Source: Prochlorococcus sp. AG-363-M17 (GTDB taxonomy: Bacteria > Cyanobacteriota > Cyanobacteriia > PCC-6307 > Cyanobiaceae). From it: a stretch of 64,000 bases of DNA. The notes under the pieces were generated by a model. It was not told the DNA's origin and did no database searches. It was given only the letters and a program-made list of their open reading frames with translations. Each line of letters begins with the position of its first letter. Position 1 is the stretch's first letter. Below are positions 41,278 through 50,615 of this stretch, piece after piece. The stretch covers positions 1 through 64,000 of the forward strand of contig QCFS01000005.1 of NCBI GenBank assembly GCA_003278365.1, read 5' to 3'. Position numbers and translations under genes: made by a program.

Positions 41278-41874
41278 CTAGCTAGTTTCTTGTGCAAGCC
41301 TTTTTGTAATCACTGCATTTAGGAAAGCATCGTTTAATTCTTCTAATGGGTCATTGCACCAGTCAGATAGCGCAGTTCTCATCGCGCAAGAGCCCTTCCT
41401 ATAGGCTTTTGTCATTTCTATGCCCGTTAAAGTATGGGCACCTATCAGTATCCGGTATACAAGCTCGGGATCGCTATGATCATACTTTTTGAGGTAAGGA
41501 CAAAGTTCTTCCAAGCCAGCTTCAAGAGATACTTTCCTTGCTTTGATATGAGCTTCGAAAGATTCTTTGGCCACTAATCCGTATTTCTTGGCCCCCTCAT
41601 CAGTAAAAATACTACCGATTTGATTTCTATTAACATGAGAATTATTGGATATACCAAGAAATTCCTCGATTTTTTGGAGTCTTTTCTCAAGGATATTATC
41701 TTGAGGTTCCTTTGAAATGTTTTGTAGTTGCTCAGTGATAAAAGCTGTTAGGGTTACTCCTCTCTTAATTGCTTCAGATTTGAGCCGCAACAACAGCTCT
41801 GGATCAATGTTGATATTTAGCTGGCTTCTTTCTGGTGACATTGTCTCGTCTTTTTTCATGATAATATCTAGCAT
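41278..41874 (-). CDS. Ribbon-helix-helix-like regulator with C-terminal helical domain (198 residues)
   Basis: Residues about 17-50 (SQLNINIDPELLLRLKSEAI then KRGVTLTAFITEQL) are a ribbon-helix-helix DNA-binding unit. A short coiled coil follows (LEKRLQKIEEFLG), then a ~120-residue helical domain of unknown function. The start overlaps a CTAGCTATGCTAG palindrome that could be its own operator. Starts at Met6 or Met12 are possible. A second RHH gene lies at 56029-56262. Confidence 0.75.
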   Translation of the reverse strand: MLDIIMKKDETMSPERSQLNINIDPELLLRLKSEAIKRGVTLTAFITEQLQNISKEPQDNILEKRLQKIEEFLGISNNSHVNRNQIGSIFTDEGAKKYGLVAKESFEAHIKARKVSLEAGLEELCPYLKKYDHSDPELVYRILIGAHTLTGIEMTKAYRKGSCAMRTALSDWCNDPLEELNDAFLNAVITKRLAQETS

Positions 41875-42156
41875 AGCTAGAAAGACCTCAAGTGTTTAAT
41901 AAATCGTTTACTACAATTGCCAAGTTGAAGATACCAGAAGGCCATTTTGACTAAGGCCTGCTTTTAATTCAAGCGAATGGTGTCTTTAATATAATTGTAG
42001 ATCTTTATAGTGGATTCATATGGCCAAGAGGAGCTCGTGATCAAGACTTCTTGGGGTTTATTAGAACTTTATTTCTTATTACGATGGGGACTTTCTGGCA
42101 ATTAAAAAATTTACTCAAAAAATTGGAGTAAATTAATTGAGATTATTGGTTATGTT

Positions 42157-43023
42157 TTGCTAGGTATCCTCTCTGCTTTTGGAGCCGCCAGTTCGTGGAC
42201 ATACGCTTGCTTTTTATGGAGGAAGCAGACTAAATACTTTTCTGCTTCACAGATAAATATAATGAAAAATCTAATAGCATTTTTTATATTTCTTCCAGTT
42301 ATTTTTACTTTTGATGTGCAGTCCAATCTCAGAGAAGTATTGATTCTTTTGCTAAGTGGAATAATCGGGATTTCCTTGGGGGACTCTTTTTACATAACCT
42401 CCTTGAGGGCATTGGGTACACGCCGTACACTTGCAGTTGAAGCTTTGTCTCCAATTATTGCAACAATTTTGGGTTCAGCTCTTTTGCAGGAGATGCTCTC
42501 ATTAAAGGTATGGTTAGGTATTATTATAGCAAGTATTTCGTTGATAGGAGTTGCGATTCAGAAAACAGAAGTTCATAGCTTTGTAAGACCTAATGTCACT
42601 AAAGCTCAAGGATTTATTTTTGCATTCCTTTCTATCCTATGCGCTGTAACTGCCGCAACACTATCAAGATACGTTCTTACAAACTCTGATCTGAATCCAT
42701 TTCAGACGACAGAGATTAGATTGCTTGGTGGTATTATTGCGTTAATACCTTTTGCAAAAAAATATTTAATTAAATCAGTAATTTTATTGCCTTTTAGAGA
42801 AAAGTCTAGAATTTTTTATGCAACATTACTTGGGACAAACATTGGAATATTGTTACAGCAAAATGTTTTTAAATTATTGCCAATCGGATTGGGATGGACT
42901 CTCTTAAGTACATCCCCTGCGATTGCAATTTTCTTCGCAAGAGCCGAAGGAGAGGACCTTAACTGGAAAACTGTGGCTTTAACTATAATGGTGATCATAG
43001 GTCTCGGAATATCATTTATCTAA
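42157..43023 (+). CDS. EamA/DMT-family transporter (288 residues)
   Basis: About ten membrane helices in two EamA halves: LLSGIIGISLGDSFYITSLR, then ALGTRRTLAVEALSPIIATI in the first, and LGTNIGILLQQNVFKLLPIG and LGWTLLSTSPAIAIFFA in the second. These exporters move amino acids, nucleotides or sugars; the substrate is not predictable. The start is TTG at 42157; no in-frame ATG is nearby. Confidence 0.87.
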   Translation: MLGILSAFGAASSWTYACFLWRKQTKYFSASQINIMKNLIAFFIFLPVIFTFDVQSNLREVLILLLSGIIGISLGDSFYITSLRALGTRRTLAVEALSPIIATILGSALLQEMLSLKVWLGIIIASISLIGVAIQKTEVHSFVRPNVTKAQGFIFAFLSILCAVTAATLSRYVLTNSDLNPFQTTEIRLLGGIIALIPFAKKYLIKSVILLPFREKSRIFYATLLGTNIGILLQQNVFKLLPIGLGWTLLSTSPAIAIFFARAEGEDLNWKTVALTIMVIIGLGISFI

Positions 43024-43183
43024 TAAGCACTTATCAGTTCTTAATTACAATAAATGAAAGCCAAGCATATACAGAAGCCAGTTTGGTTTTTTTTTACTTG
43101 TCACTAGATATTAGATTTTTGTTATATCAGTAATTCAGTTGGGAAGTTGAACTAAAATCTTTCGACCCTCGCCAAGCTGTGTT

Positions 43184-43849
43184 TTGACTAACTATTTGAT
43201 AACAGGCTCAAACCGTGGGATAGGTTTGGAGTATTGCCGACAATTGAAAGAAAGAGGAGATTATGTAATTGCAGCATGCAGATCTTCATCTCCCGATCTA
43301 GACGCGCTAGGCGTAAGAGTTGAATCAGGAGTGGACGTTACATCAGGAGCATCCGTTCTCAGCCTTAAAGAGAAGCTCAAAGGAATTAATATAGATGTAT
43401 TGATTCAAAATGCAGGTATAGCTGAATTCAATTCACTATCAAATCTTGACCCTGAAAGTGTTATTCGTCAGTTTGAGGTCAATGCATTGAGTCCTTTGTG
43501 CTTTACTCATTCATTTCTTGGCAACATGAGAGAAGGTTCAAAAATCGCACTCATTACAAGCCGCATGGGATCTATTGATGATAATACCTCTGGAGGCTCT
43601 TATGGATACAGGATGTCTAAAGTCGCTCTATGTATGGCAGGTAAGTCTTTATCTATTGATCTAAAGTCTCGCGGAATTTCTGTAGCTATTTTGCATCCTG
43701 GGTTAGTCAGTACTCGGATGACAGGATTCACTTCTAATGGCATAACACCAGAACAATCAGTTAATGGTCTTCTTTTAAGAATTGATTCTCTATCACTTGA
43801 AAATTCAGGTACGTTTTGGCACTCAAATGGAGACATTCTTCCTTGGTGA
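43184..43849 (+). CDS. Short-chain dehydrogenase/reductase (221 residues)
   Basis: Classical SDR: NYLITGSNRGIGLEY (NAD(P)-binding TGxxxGIG), IQNAGIAEF (NAG), ALITSRMGSIDDNT (active Ser), YGYRMSKVAL (YxxxK) and LHPGLVSTRM. Ends soon after, as in short family members. The start is TTG at 43184. It lies 160 nt after the transporter and may be independent. Substrate unknown. Confidence 0.9.
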   Translation: MTNYLITGSNRGIGLEYCRQLKERGDYVIAACRSSSPDLDALGVRVESGVDVTSGASVLSLKEKLKGINIDVLIQNAGIAEFNSLSNLDPESVIRQFEVNALSPLCFTHSFLGNMREGSKIALITSRMGSIDDNTSGGSYGYRMSKVALCMAGKSLSIDLKSRGISVAILHPGLVSTRMTGFTSNGITPEQSVNGLLLRIDSLSLENSGTFWHSNGDILPW

Positions 43850-44070
43850 TTATTGCTTAGCTAAGATAAAGATTGAATAGAAACTTCCTTGTCTCTAAAA
43901 TGATTCTCAATTAATTAACGGCCACTTTTTATCTGCAGAGGCTTCTTTTATTTGTATGAAGGGATCTTGCAAAAGAGGTTGGCTAGCATTTTTTGAATTG
44001 GATATAGGCCCCAGTTTGTGTTAGCCCTTTTTAGATGCTTGCTTTGTCTCATCTATAGCAAGTTTTCGAT

Positions 44071-44310
44071 CTATTTGCCTTTTAGACATTGATATTCGAA
44101 CATTGCTTTGCTTTTTTTCTCACGGTTGGTTTGTTCTGCTTCTCGCCATGTCTCACCCATTCGTTTGCACTGGTCCATATTCTTCATCTCAATTTTTTCC
44201 AGTCCACCTGCACCGGTGTATTTCCATCGAATAATTAACCACACACTTTCTGCTTTGGCACCAAGAGGTAATGCAATAGCAGCGAAGATGGGTAGTAGTA
44301 TTCGGCGCAT
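44071..44310 (-). CDS. Secreted small hypothetical protein (79 residues)
   Basis: A signal peptide is likely (MRRILLPIFAAIALPLGAKA). The mature part has VWLIIRWKYTGAGGLEKIEM and KNMDQCKRMGETWREAEQTN, with two Cys that could form a disulphide. No family recognised. Confidence 0.65.
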   Translation of the reverse strand: MRRILLPIFAAIALPLGAKAESVWLIIRWKYTGAGGLEKIEMKNMDQCKRMGETWREAEQTNREKKSKAMFEYQCLKGK

Positions 44311-44625
44311 TTTCTTTGTTCTCTAAAAAGTTTGAATTGAGGTGTAACCCGGTTTGAGCACTTGCTCTACTAATTTGGCACTAATGACTTTGGATACATG
44401 GTTGGCTATGAATTTAGATTTTAGCTATAGCATTCGATCTAGGTAAAAAGTTTGTTGGAAAATGTGTGAATAAGAGAGAGGGTGACTTCAGCTTCTTGTG
44501 TTCACCTGAGGTTAAGTAGCCTTAGGAGGGTTTATTCAAGTGTGATTGCTGATAAAAAGGTCCCTTGACGAGTTGTGTCTCCTAGTATTCGCTGAATTGG
44601 ATAGAGTTTGAGGAATTTAATTTAG
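44311..44625. other. Intergenic stretch with no supported feature
   Basis: About 315 bp between divergent genes. No repeat copy, operator or small gene was recognised. Confidence 0.5.
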
Positions 44626-45108
44626 ATGTTTTCAACTTATAGATACTTTGCGATTGCTTTTGTCTGTCTCCTTATTCAACTCACTGCTCAACCTGCATTT
44701 GCTTGTGTTGAGGGACTGTCCTGGGGGATGGATCTTCAAAGTTTAGAGAGTCATATTGGTACAACTCTTGCGCCTGTTCCGGAACAGGTAAGTAGTGGGC
44801 TTTTTGAAGTTAAAGATTTCAAGCTTAGTGGATTGCCTGTGCAGAGACTTCGTGTTTCTGTTGATGAGCAGGATGGGTTGAAACAACTTGCTTATGAAAT
44901 GGATTATGAAAACATGACGGAAGTCTTAGCTGGGTTGCGACATCGCTTTGGTTCTCCTGTTGGAACAAGTATTGATCTTGATGGAGGATCTTCTCAGCAG
45001 CAATGGATTTGGCACACAGGCGAAGATGTGATTACTGCAGTAAAGAGTGAAAAAAAACCCTTTTTACTTTCTTATAGGCCATCACTTCTAGACCCTTCGT
45101 CTCTTTAG
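44626..45108 (+). CDS. Periplasmic hypothetical protein (160 residues)
   Basis: It has a signal peptide (YFAIAFVCLLIQLTAQPAFA) followed by CVEGLSWGMDLQSLESHIGT. The mature part looks like a compact alpha/beta domain (VQRLRVSVDEQDGLKQLAYE, LAGLRHRFGSPVGTS, QQQWIWHTGEDVITAVK). The Cys right after the signal could alternatively be lipidated, but a lipobox is not clear. It faces zur tail to tail. Confidence 0.72.
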   Translation: MFSTYRYFAIAFVCLLIQLTAQPAFACVEGLSWGMDLQSLESHIGTTLAPVPEQVSSGLFEVKDFKLSGLPVQRLRVSVDEQDGLKQLAYEMDYENMTEVLAGLRHRFGSPVGTSIDLDGGSSQQQWIWHTGEDVITAVKSEKKPFLLSYRPSLLDPSSL

Positions 45109-45198
45109 TGGAGATATCTTCTTGAAGAAGCACAAGAAAAAACGATTTCATGACGTTGACTCCTAACCATTGTAGGGATTGGTTTTTAGAGAACTCTT

Positions 45199-45600
45199 TT
45201 AGGCTTTTTGTCGTTGGAGGCAATGTTGACAAAGGCCAAAGAATTCAAGTGTATGAAACAACAGTTCAAATTTCTCAGCTTTGCTTTTAGGTAAGCTGAT
45301 GTTCTTGACGGGACAACTTTTCAAAGGAGTTGTAAGTCCACAATCAACGCAAGTTACATGATGAACATCTCTTTCCACAGGTGCGTATAGAACTTCACCA
45401 GTTGGAAGATTTCGAGAACGAACTAAACCTTTTTTGACAAGTACTTGTAGATGCCTATAAACGGTCGCTAATCCCATAGAAGACGTGCTTGTATTTAGAT
45501 TTCGATGAATTTCTTGGCCACTCAACTCATCTTCACAATCTTTTAGCTCTGCAAGGATCTGATTTTGACGTGCAGAAATATTGGGATCATTTTTTGCCAT
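45199..45600 (-). CDS. zur: Zinc uptake regulator, Fur family
   Basis: The 133-residue protein has a Fur-family winged helix (SGQEIHRNLNTSTSSMGLAT then VYRHLQVLVKKGL) and metal sites: RDVHHVTCVDCGL (Cys84, Cys87) and GLCQHC (Cys124, Cys127), the structural zinc pair of pairs. Length and position next to a porin behind a Zur-like box favour Zur over Fur or PerR. It represses zinc-acquisition genes when zinc is sufficient. Likely targets here are the porin and the CobW operon at the left end. Confidence 0.87.
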   Translation of the reverse strand: MAKNDPNISARQNQILAELKDCEDELSGQEIHRNLNTSTSSMGLATVYRHLQVLVKKGLVRSRNLPTGEVLYAPVERDVHHVTCVDCGLTTPLKSCPVKNISLPKSKAEKFELLFHTLEFFGLCQHCLQRQKA

Positions 45601-45818
45601 ATGACCAAAGAGGATTGGATCTTGTGGTCAAACCTTAGTGACTTATTTGCTGAATGTCTTTAATAGTGATGAGGCTGAACGTATTGGTCGTCTTGACAGG
45701 CATTTTTAATTTCTGACTCACATTCCTGGCTCACATGGACTTCAAGCACGTGATGGTTCAAGAAAAGGGAAATTAGCTTTGTATTCATACCGAGATTTCT
45801 TTACAAATAACGAATAGG

Positions 45819-45835
45819 AATGGTTATCATTATCA
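45819..45835 (+). promoter_or_regulatory. Zur-like operator upstream of the porin
   Basis: The site aatggttatcattatca differs at one base from the site upstream of the CobW operon (1953-1937, minus strand). It ends 32 nt before the porin start, where a repressor could block transcription or early elongation. Confidence 0.75.
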
Positions 45836-45867
45836 CGCCTGTTAAAGGCATCTGTGTGAGGAACCTC

Positions 45868-47493
45868 ATGAAACTTTTCCAGCAATTGCTGATAGCGCCT
45901 GCTGCGCTTGGGCTTATGGCCCCTGTGGCAGCTCAGGCCGCTGACCTGAACATTGATGGCGTATCCGATTATTCGGCAGCCGGCGAGCAGGTCACCAGCG
46001 CTTCTCAATTCTCTGACATTTATCCAACTGACTGGGCATACAAAGCTCTTTCTTCTCTGGCTGACCGTTATGGCTGTGTGGCGGGGTATTCCAGTGCCAC
46101 TTTTGATGGCAGCAGCTCCATCAGTCGTTATGAAGCCGCTGCACTGTTGAATGTATGTCTTGAGCGCGTCACCGAACTTAGTGACGATGTCAAACGGCTT
46201 GCTCAAGAATTCCGTCCTGAGCTTGCTGTATTGAGGGGCAGGGGTGATGGCTTTGAAGCTCGTCTTGGCGAAATGGAGGCTGGTCAGTTCTCCCCAACAA
46301 CCAAACTTGGTGGATTGGCAACATTTGTAGTTGGTGCCAACTCCTTTAGCGGAGATGCTCATGCCGCAGGTGATGAGAAGAAGCGCGCCGCCATGGCTGG
46401 TGATAGTGACGGAGGTACTGTTTTCAGTTATGACTATCAGTTAGAGATTGCTACAAGCTTCACAGGCGATGATCTTTTGAATACCGTTCTTAGATCAGGC
46501 AATTTCGGCAGCAATGGCTTCGGTGGAGGTGGTTATACAGAACTATCAACTTTAGAAACCGGCTATGACAGCAGTGATCAGTTAAAGCTTGACAAGCTTT
46601 GGTATTCATTCCCCTATCAAGAAGACTTCACTTTTGTCTTTGGACCGCTTGTAGGTGCTGAGGATATGTTGGCTGTGAATCCTTCTCTTTATGGATCTGA
46701 GACTATTCTTGATTTCTTTACCTATGCAGGTGCACCCGGTACATATGGACGTCCTTTAGGTGGTGGCGCAGGTGTTGCTTGGAATCAAGGTGACATAGAC
46801 GTAAGTGCAAACTATGTCTCTACAAATGCGTCAAATAGTAATAGTGCTACTGGTGGTGGCATCCTCAATGAAGCGGCTGGCAATAGTGCTGTATTCCAAG
46901 TTGCCTATAGCAAGGACAATTGGGGCACAGCAGTTGCCTACAACTATGCCTCTACTGATCACCAGAATATTCTGGGTGGATCCACCGGTACATCCCTCGC
47001 TAACGCTGTACATGACATGGGCCCAACTAACTCATATAGCCTTAGTGCTTGGTGGGCACCCTCTGAGACGGGCATGATCCCAACCATTAGTGCGGGTTGG
47101 GGAATTAATTTAGTTGAGGACCCTGATGACTCCAACACTACCTATGAAAGTGCTACCACTCAGTCATGGTCTATTGGCTTTGAATGGGAAGATGCCTTCA
47201 TAGATGGCAATACAGCGGGCTTCGCATTGGGTCAGGCGACTCATGTGACCGAGCTAGATCAGGATGGTGTTGCTTATCCAGGCAACAAAGCTGATTTTGA
47301 TGATGACACCAACTGGGCGTTTGAGTGGTGGTACAAGATTCAGGTCTCAGACAACATTTCTGTGACTCCTGCAATGTTCTACCTTCGCAATCCCTTGGGT
47401 GATCAAACAGATACCAGAACTGGTAGTAACGAAGACAATGATGCCCAATTCAACAACTTGGGTGCATTAGTTAAGACTACTTTCCAATTCTGA
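45868..47493 (+). CDS. Cyanobacterial SLH-OprB-type porin (541 residues)
   Basis: The start at 45868 gives a standard signal peptide (MKLFQQLLIAPAALGLMAPV then AAQA) and follows a GTGAGG ribosome site; an upstream in-frame ATG at 45820 lies in the operator. An SLH domain follows (FSDIYPTDWAYKALSSLADR, YGCVAGY, SSISRYEAAALLNVCLERVT), then a coiled-coil and a beta-barrel ending KTTFQF. Such porins carry ions and small solutes through the outer membrane; the SLH domain holds peptidoglycan. The Zur-like box suggests a zinc-regulated form. GC-richer than neighbours, as expected for a highly expressed gene. Confidence 0.92.
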   Translation: MKLFQQLLIAPAALGLMAPVAAQAADLNIDGVSDYSAAGEQVTSASQFSDIYPTDWAYKALSSLADRYGCVAGYSSATFDGSSSISRYEAAALLNVCLERVTELSDDVKRLAQEFRPELAVLRGRGDGFEARLGEMEAGQFSPTTKLGGLATFVVGANSFSGDAHAAGDEKKRAAMAGDSDGGTVFSYDYQLEIATSFTGDDLLNTVLRSGNFGSNGFGGGGYTELSTLETGYDSSDQLKLDKLWYSFPYQEDFTFVFGPLVGAEDMLAVNPSLYGSETILDFFTYAGAPGTYGRPLGGGAGVAWNQGDIDVSANYVSTNASNSNSATGGGILNEAAGNSAVFQVAYSKDNWGTAVAYNYASTDHQNILGGSTGTSLANAVHDMGPTNSYSLSAWWAPSETGMIPTISAGWGINLVEDPDDSNTTYESATTQSWSIGFEWEDAFIDGNTAGFALGQATHVTELDQDGVAYPGNKADFDDDTNWAFEWWYKIQVSDNISVTPAMFYLRNPLGDQTDTRTGSNEDNDAQFNNLGALVKTTFQF

Positions 47494-47537
47494 TAAAAAT
47501 CTTTGGCTTAGCCAAAATTTTTATTGCGTTTCATTTG

Positions 47538-47566
47538 CCCCACCGAATCATTCGGTGGGGTTTTTT
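47538..47566 (+). terminator. Rho-independent terminator of the porin
   Basis: A perfect 10-bp stem, CCCCACCGAA with TTCGGTGGGG, a 3-nt loop and six T follow the porin stop by about 45 nt. Confidence 0.95.
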
Positions 47567-47602
47567 ACAGAAACTTGGTCAAACTAGCTTCTGTTTTGAA
47601 TT

Positions 47603-47642
47603 AAACAATTGCTCTTATTATTTTTGATAAGAGCAATTGTTT
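47603..47642. terminator. 16-bp perfect inverted repeat, possible terminator for the peptidase gene
   Basis: AAACAATTGCTCTTAT (47603-47618) and its complement (47627-47642) flank an 8-nt loop, directly after the stop of the minus-strand peptidase gene. The T content is only moderate, so it could act in both directions. Confidence 0.65.
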
Positions 47643-47643
47643 A

Positions 47644-48813
47644 CTAGAATTTTCTTAAAGCATCAGAACAATATCTTTTAAACAGGTATTGAGCTTGTCC
47701 CTTTCGATCGGAACTTATTCCCTGAGTTCTAAACCCATCACCAAGAATATCAAAGGCTTTTTCTTTACAGTTAATGATCATTTTCCGCGCTCTGAACCAA
47801 CCCTCTGGCTTGGCTTGCCCCTGAAGGAGCAGAGACCTTGCACAGTCTTGCGAACTCCCCTGTGAACAATTTATAGCACCAATAACGCCTGAAAAAACAT
47901 TCCCAGCGATTTGCCTTCCTCTTTCAATTTCAAATCTATAAACATCAAAATACAATTTTTCTTCTTGGATACCATAATTTAAAGGGGCCTTTTTTGAAAA
48001 CGTCTCACGAGTATCTTGAAGCCATTCGCCAGCAAAATTACCCACACCCATTGATTCATCATTAAAGCCATTCATAAAAGCATTAAATCTATTTTTGGGG
48101 TTATCATGCTTCGAAAGTAAATGAAAGTCCCCAACACTAAAAAAGAGATTTGCACCCTTAGTAAACCCTTCTAAAGGCATTAACTTGTTAGATATTGCAT
48201 ATGCCATGTATTTACCAGCTTTCCAGTCGGCCTCATTTTCCTCATTATTTAGATATCTTTCTCTGCCAATATGATGATTTACATGATGTCCAAATTCATG
48301 CGATAAAATTGCCAAACTAAGATAACTTAAATTAAGATCCTTCCTATCAGTAAATCCTCTAATTAATGGCCTTACGTCAAGAGTGATTTCATTTGATTCG
48401 GGACAGTAAATATTGGGGTATTGAGATACTGGCTTTTGCCCACAGCCCCTAAGTAATCCATTGTCTAGGCGTAATTTTGGAGCTGGGAAAGTCTCCCCTC
48501 GCTCTAGTGCAACCTTAAGCCAGTATAAATACATTAATTCAAAATGAAGCCTCAAGAATTCTTTGTCAGTGATATCAGCAATTGGTTCACCGTAATCACG
48601 CAACTTAACAATTAGTCTGTTATTAGAATTACCTGAGGATGAACTATTTTTATTATTTTTGGGGTAAATCCGGGAATAGTAAAGATAGCAGTCTTTGTAA
48701 TCAATACCTCTCCTTGATTTGCATTTTTGGTGTGCTCTTGTATTTGGCTCACCAGCATTTAAAGCAAGTATGCCACTAAACAAGGCTAGGAGTAGTAACA
48801 GGCGTTTCATCAT
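47644..48813 (-). CDS. Secreted YpfJ-like neutral zinc metallopeptidase (389 residues)
   Basis: A signal peptide (KRLLLLLALFSGILALNA) leads to a mature enzyme with the zincin motif SHEFGHHVNHHIG (HExxH) near residue 170 and EENEADWKAGKYM about 20 residues on, which supplies the third ligand. This fits the putative neutral zinc metallopeptidase family (YpfJ). Several Cys in the second half may form disulphides. Its start overlaps the stop of a 37-residue ORF upstream (ATGA). Confidence 0.82.
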   Translation of the reverse strand: MMKRLLLLLALFSGILALNAGEPNTRAHQKCKSRRGIDYKDCYLYYSRIYPKNNKNSSSSGNSNNRLIVKLRDYGEPIADITDKEFLRLHFELMYLYWLKVALERGETFPAPKLRLDNGLLRGCGQKPVSQYPNIYCPESNEITLDVRPLIRGFTDRKDLNLSYLSLAILSHEFGHHVNHHIGRERYLNNEENEADWKAGKYMAYAISNKLMPLEGFTKGANLFFSVGDFHLLSKHDNPKNRFNAFMNGFNDESMGVGNFAGEWLQDTRETFSKKAPLNYGIQEEKLYFDVYRFEIERGRQIAGNVFSGVIGAINCSQGSSQDCARSLLLQGQAKPEGWFRARKMIINCKEKAFDILGDGFRTQGISSDRKGQAQYLFKRYCSDALRKF

Positions 48814-48923
48814 CCAACTAGCCTATCCGCATAGTCTCTCAAAACTTCTGTCCGTTTCGGTGGAGGTATTTCTTGTTGATATTCCCTACATAAATCAAAG
48901 AACTTATCTAGAAATTCCTTCAT
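48810..48923 (-). CDS. Small conserved 37-residue protein, copy 2
   Basis: The ORF reads MKEFLDKFFDLCREYQQEIP, then PPKRTEVLRDYADRLVG. It has exactly the length of the copy at 15370-15483 and differs mainly by conservative changes (K/R, D/E, V/I). Its TGA overlaps the ATG of the peptidase gene, so both are translationally coupled. A helical, amphipathic peptide; function unknown. Confidence 0.65.
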   Translation of the reverse strand: MKEFLDKFFDLCREYQQEIPPPKRTEVLRDYADRLVG

Positions 48924-49309
48924 AGGAGTTTGCTGCCTGCCTTGAGTCGTTTAGGGCCTCATCAGAGTTAACAGAATGTGAGCTTATTCATAGATTCCTT
49001 TTAATGTGTTTCCCCTGCCTTTAAGGCAATTTTTATGTGCATACTAGTTACTTGCTGTCATGCTTAGAATTATGTGGCAACTAAAATATCTCACTATTGC
49101 AATCAATCAATAGATATAAGTACTTTGATTGGGGTGATTTTTGGTGTCTAGGTATATACGATCTAGTGCTATTTGGATAAGTGGATATAGAAGATCCAAA
49201 GAGTTGATGGAAACTAGGATTATATATTTAGTTTATTGCCTTTCTATGCTCTTATTCTTTTTATAATTTGCTATACCACTATGGTTTTGATGAATTCACG
49301 TTGTTGATT
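48924..49309. other. Intergenic stretch with no supported feature
   Basis: About 385 bp of AT-rich DNA between two minus-strand genes. No ORF, repeat or clear terminator was recognised. Confidence 0.5.
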
Positions 49310-49639
49310 TCAGCCCCAACCTTTTGATGACATTGACTCAACATATGCTGCAACGTCACTTATCTCAGATGCTGACAGCACTCCGTCGAAAGATGGCATT
49401 GCATTTTTACCATTGGTCACTTGAGTAGCAATAGCTGCTTCATGATCTGAGTTGTAGTTAGCTAAAAAACTACTTAAATCAGCTTGAGAAAGAGTTCTTT
49501 CTGGGTTGACTAGATTTCCTCCTCCAGCATGACAGGCGGCACAATTTGCTGAAAAAACGCCTGCACCATCAGCCATTACGGTCTGTGGAGCGAAAAAGCT
49601 AATTGCTAAAGCTGCTATTGCTGCCAGGAGAAATCTCAT
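49310..49639 (-). CDS. petJ: Cytochrome c6
   Basis: Soluble lumenal electron carrier between cytochrome b6f and photosystem I. A signal peptide (MRFLLAAIAALAISFFAPQT) precedes GAGVFSANCAACHAGGGNLV, with heme Cys33, Cys36 and His37. The Met ligand is in VTNGKNAMPSF near residue 80, and EISDVAAYVESMSSKGW ends the protein as in the family. The mature length (about 86) is normal. Single gene. Confidence 0.95.
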   Translation of the reverse strand: MRFLLAAIAALAISFFAPQTVMADGAGVFSANCAACHAGGGNLVNPERTLSQADLSSFLANYNSDHEAAIATQVTNGKNAMPSFDGVLSASEISDVAAYVESMSSKGWG

Positions 49640-49845
49640 GAGAAACAGGTTTGTTTTTATCCATTTTCGCGTGCTTTAGATCACTTCTTTTGGTCTTATC
49701 TTGTTTACTTAGTGTTTTGAAACTGATTCGAGGAAGCCTGCGGTTGCTTTTTCTTCTATGTAGCGCGTAATGCTGGAATAGGAATCCACAGAACTCTCCT
49801 GCTTGTTTTGCGCCTCAATCTTTAGTAGTCAGCTTCAAACTTCTC

Positions 49846-50085
49846 ATGGGTGATTCATTGCAAAAGGCTTTTATCGGCGTTATAGCGCTCGCAGTATCAT
49901 GCATAGCTATCGAATTAGTCCCTGTGTCTAGGCAGGCAACGTATTGGAATAGATGTCTTGCTAACACACTTGTTTGGGTCAACCAAGCACCTGATTTAAA
50001 GGGATGGGAAGGCAAAGCGAAGGAGGCTCTTGCTGTGGGTGTTTGTAATGGCGCTGTATATGAGCCCAAATTGAAGACGAATTAA
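49846..50085 (+). CDS. Small membrane-anchored hypothetical protein (79 residues)
   Basis: It begins MGDSLQKAFIGVIALAVSCI and continues AIELVPVSRQATYWNRCLAN, ending GVCNGAVYEPKLKTN. A single N-terminal hydrophobic helix and a short domain with conserved-looking W and C. The gene lies 207 nt from petJ on the opposite strand. Confidence 0.72.
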   Translation: MGDSLQKAFIGVIALAVSCIAIELVPVSRQATYWNRCLANTLVWVNQAPDLKGWEGKAKEALAVGVCNGAVYEPKLKTN

Positions 50086-50177
50086 TTCCTTCTTGGATCC
50101 ACGAAGCACATGCCTTCTTTCTTTGATGAGATGCTTTGCTTAAGAAAAGGTTGATTAATGTTCTTAGTGAATTGTCT

Positions 50178-50615
50178 TTACTTAGAAAGATTATTTGTAA
50201 AGTCAGCTTTTGTCTTTGTCCAGCGGTACCAATTTGGCTTTTGATTTATTTTTTCTTTGATTCTTTTTCTTATAATTTGAATATCTTTATCCGAAGGTTC
50301 CCAGTCTCTATATAATTCATCAGGCCACTGCTCTTGTTTGAATTCTCGCTCTAAACTTGGATTCATACCGCGCTTTTGCATTTCTTCTATTAGATCTAAA
50401 TATCTTTTATGTAGGTATTTCCCTTTATTATAGAAAAATTTGACATGCCCGATATTCAAGGTGAATTCATTTGGCAAGTTTTCTTTTGTTGCCTTCCAAT
50501 TTTTCGACTTTATTGAGCGTTGGAGTGCTGAACCAACCATAAAAATTTCTCTGTACTCTGCAATTAGATGTTGGTCAGATAATTCACTCGGCTCTACCAA
50601 GTTGATTCTTGTCAT
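50178..50615 (-). CDS. Pyrimidine dimer DNA glycosylase (T4 endonuclease V homologue)
   Basis: The protein starts MTRINLVEPSELSDQHLIAE then YREIF, matching T4 DenV through the catalytic Thr2 and Glu23. It continues NIGHVKFFYNKGKYLHKRYL and IEEMQKRGMNPS, with a C-terminal RPTWY-like element (QKPNWYRW). Such enzymes cut the glycosylic bond at UV-induced cyclobutane dimers and nick the strand. This is useful for a sunlit organism; the gene is typical of phages and may be of viral origin. Length (145) is close to T4 (138). Confidence 0.93.
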   Translation of the reverse strand: MTRINLVEPSELSDQHLIAEYREIFMVGSALQRSIKSKNWKATKENLPNEFTLNIGHVKFFYNKGKYLHKRYLDLIEEMQKRGMNPSLEREFKQEQWPDELYRDWEPSDKDIQIIRKRIKEKINQKPNWYRWTKTKADFTNNLSK

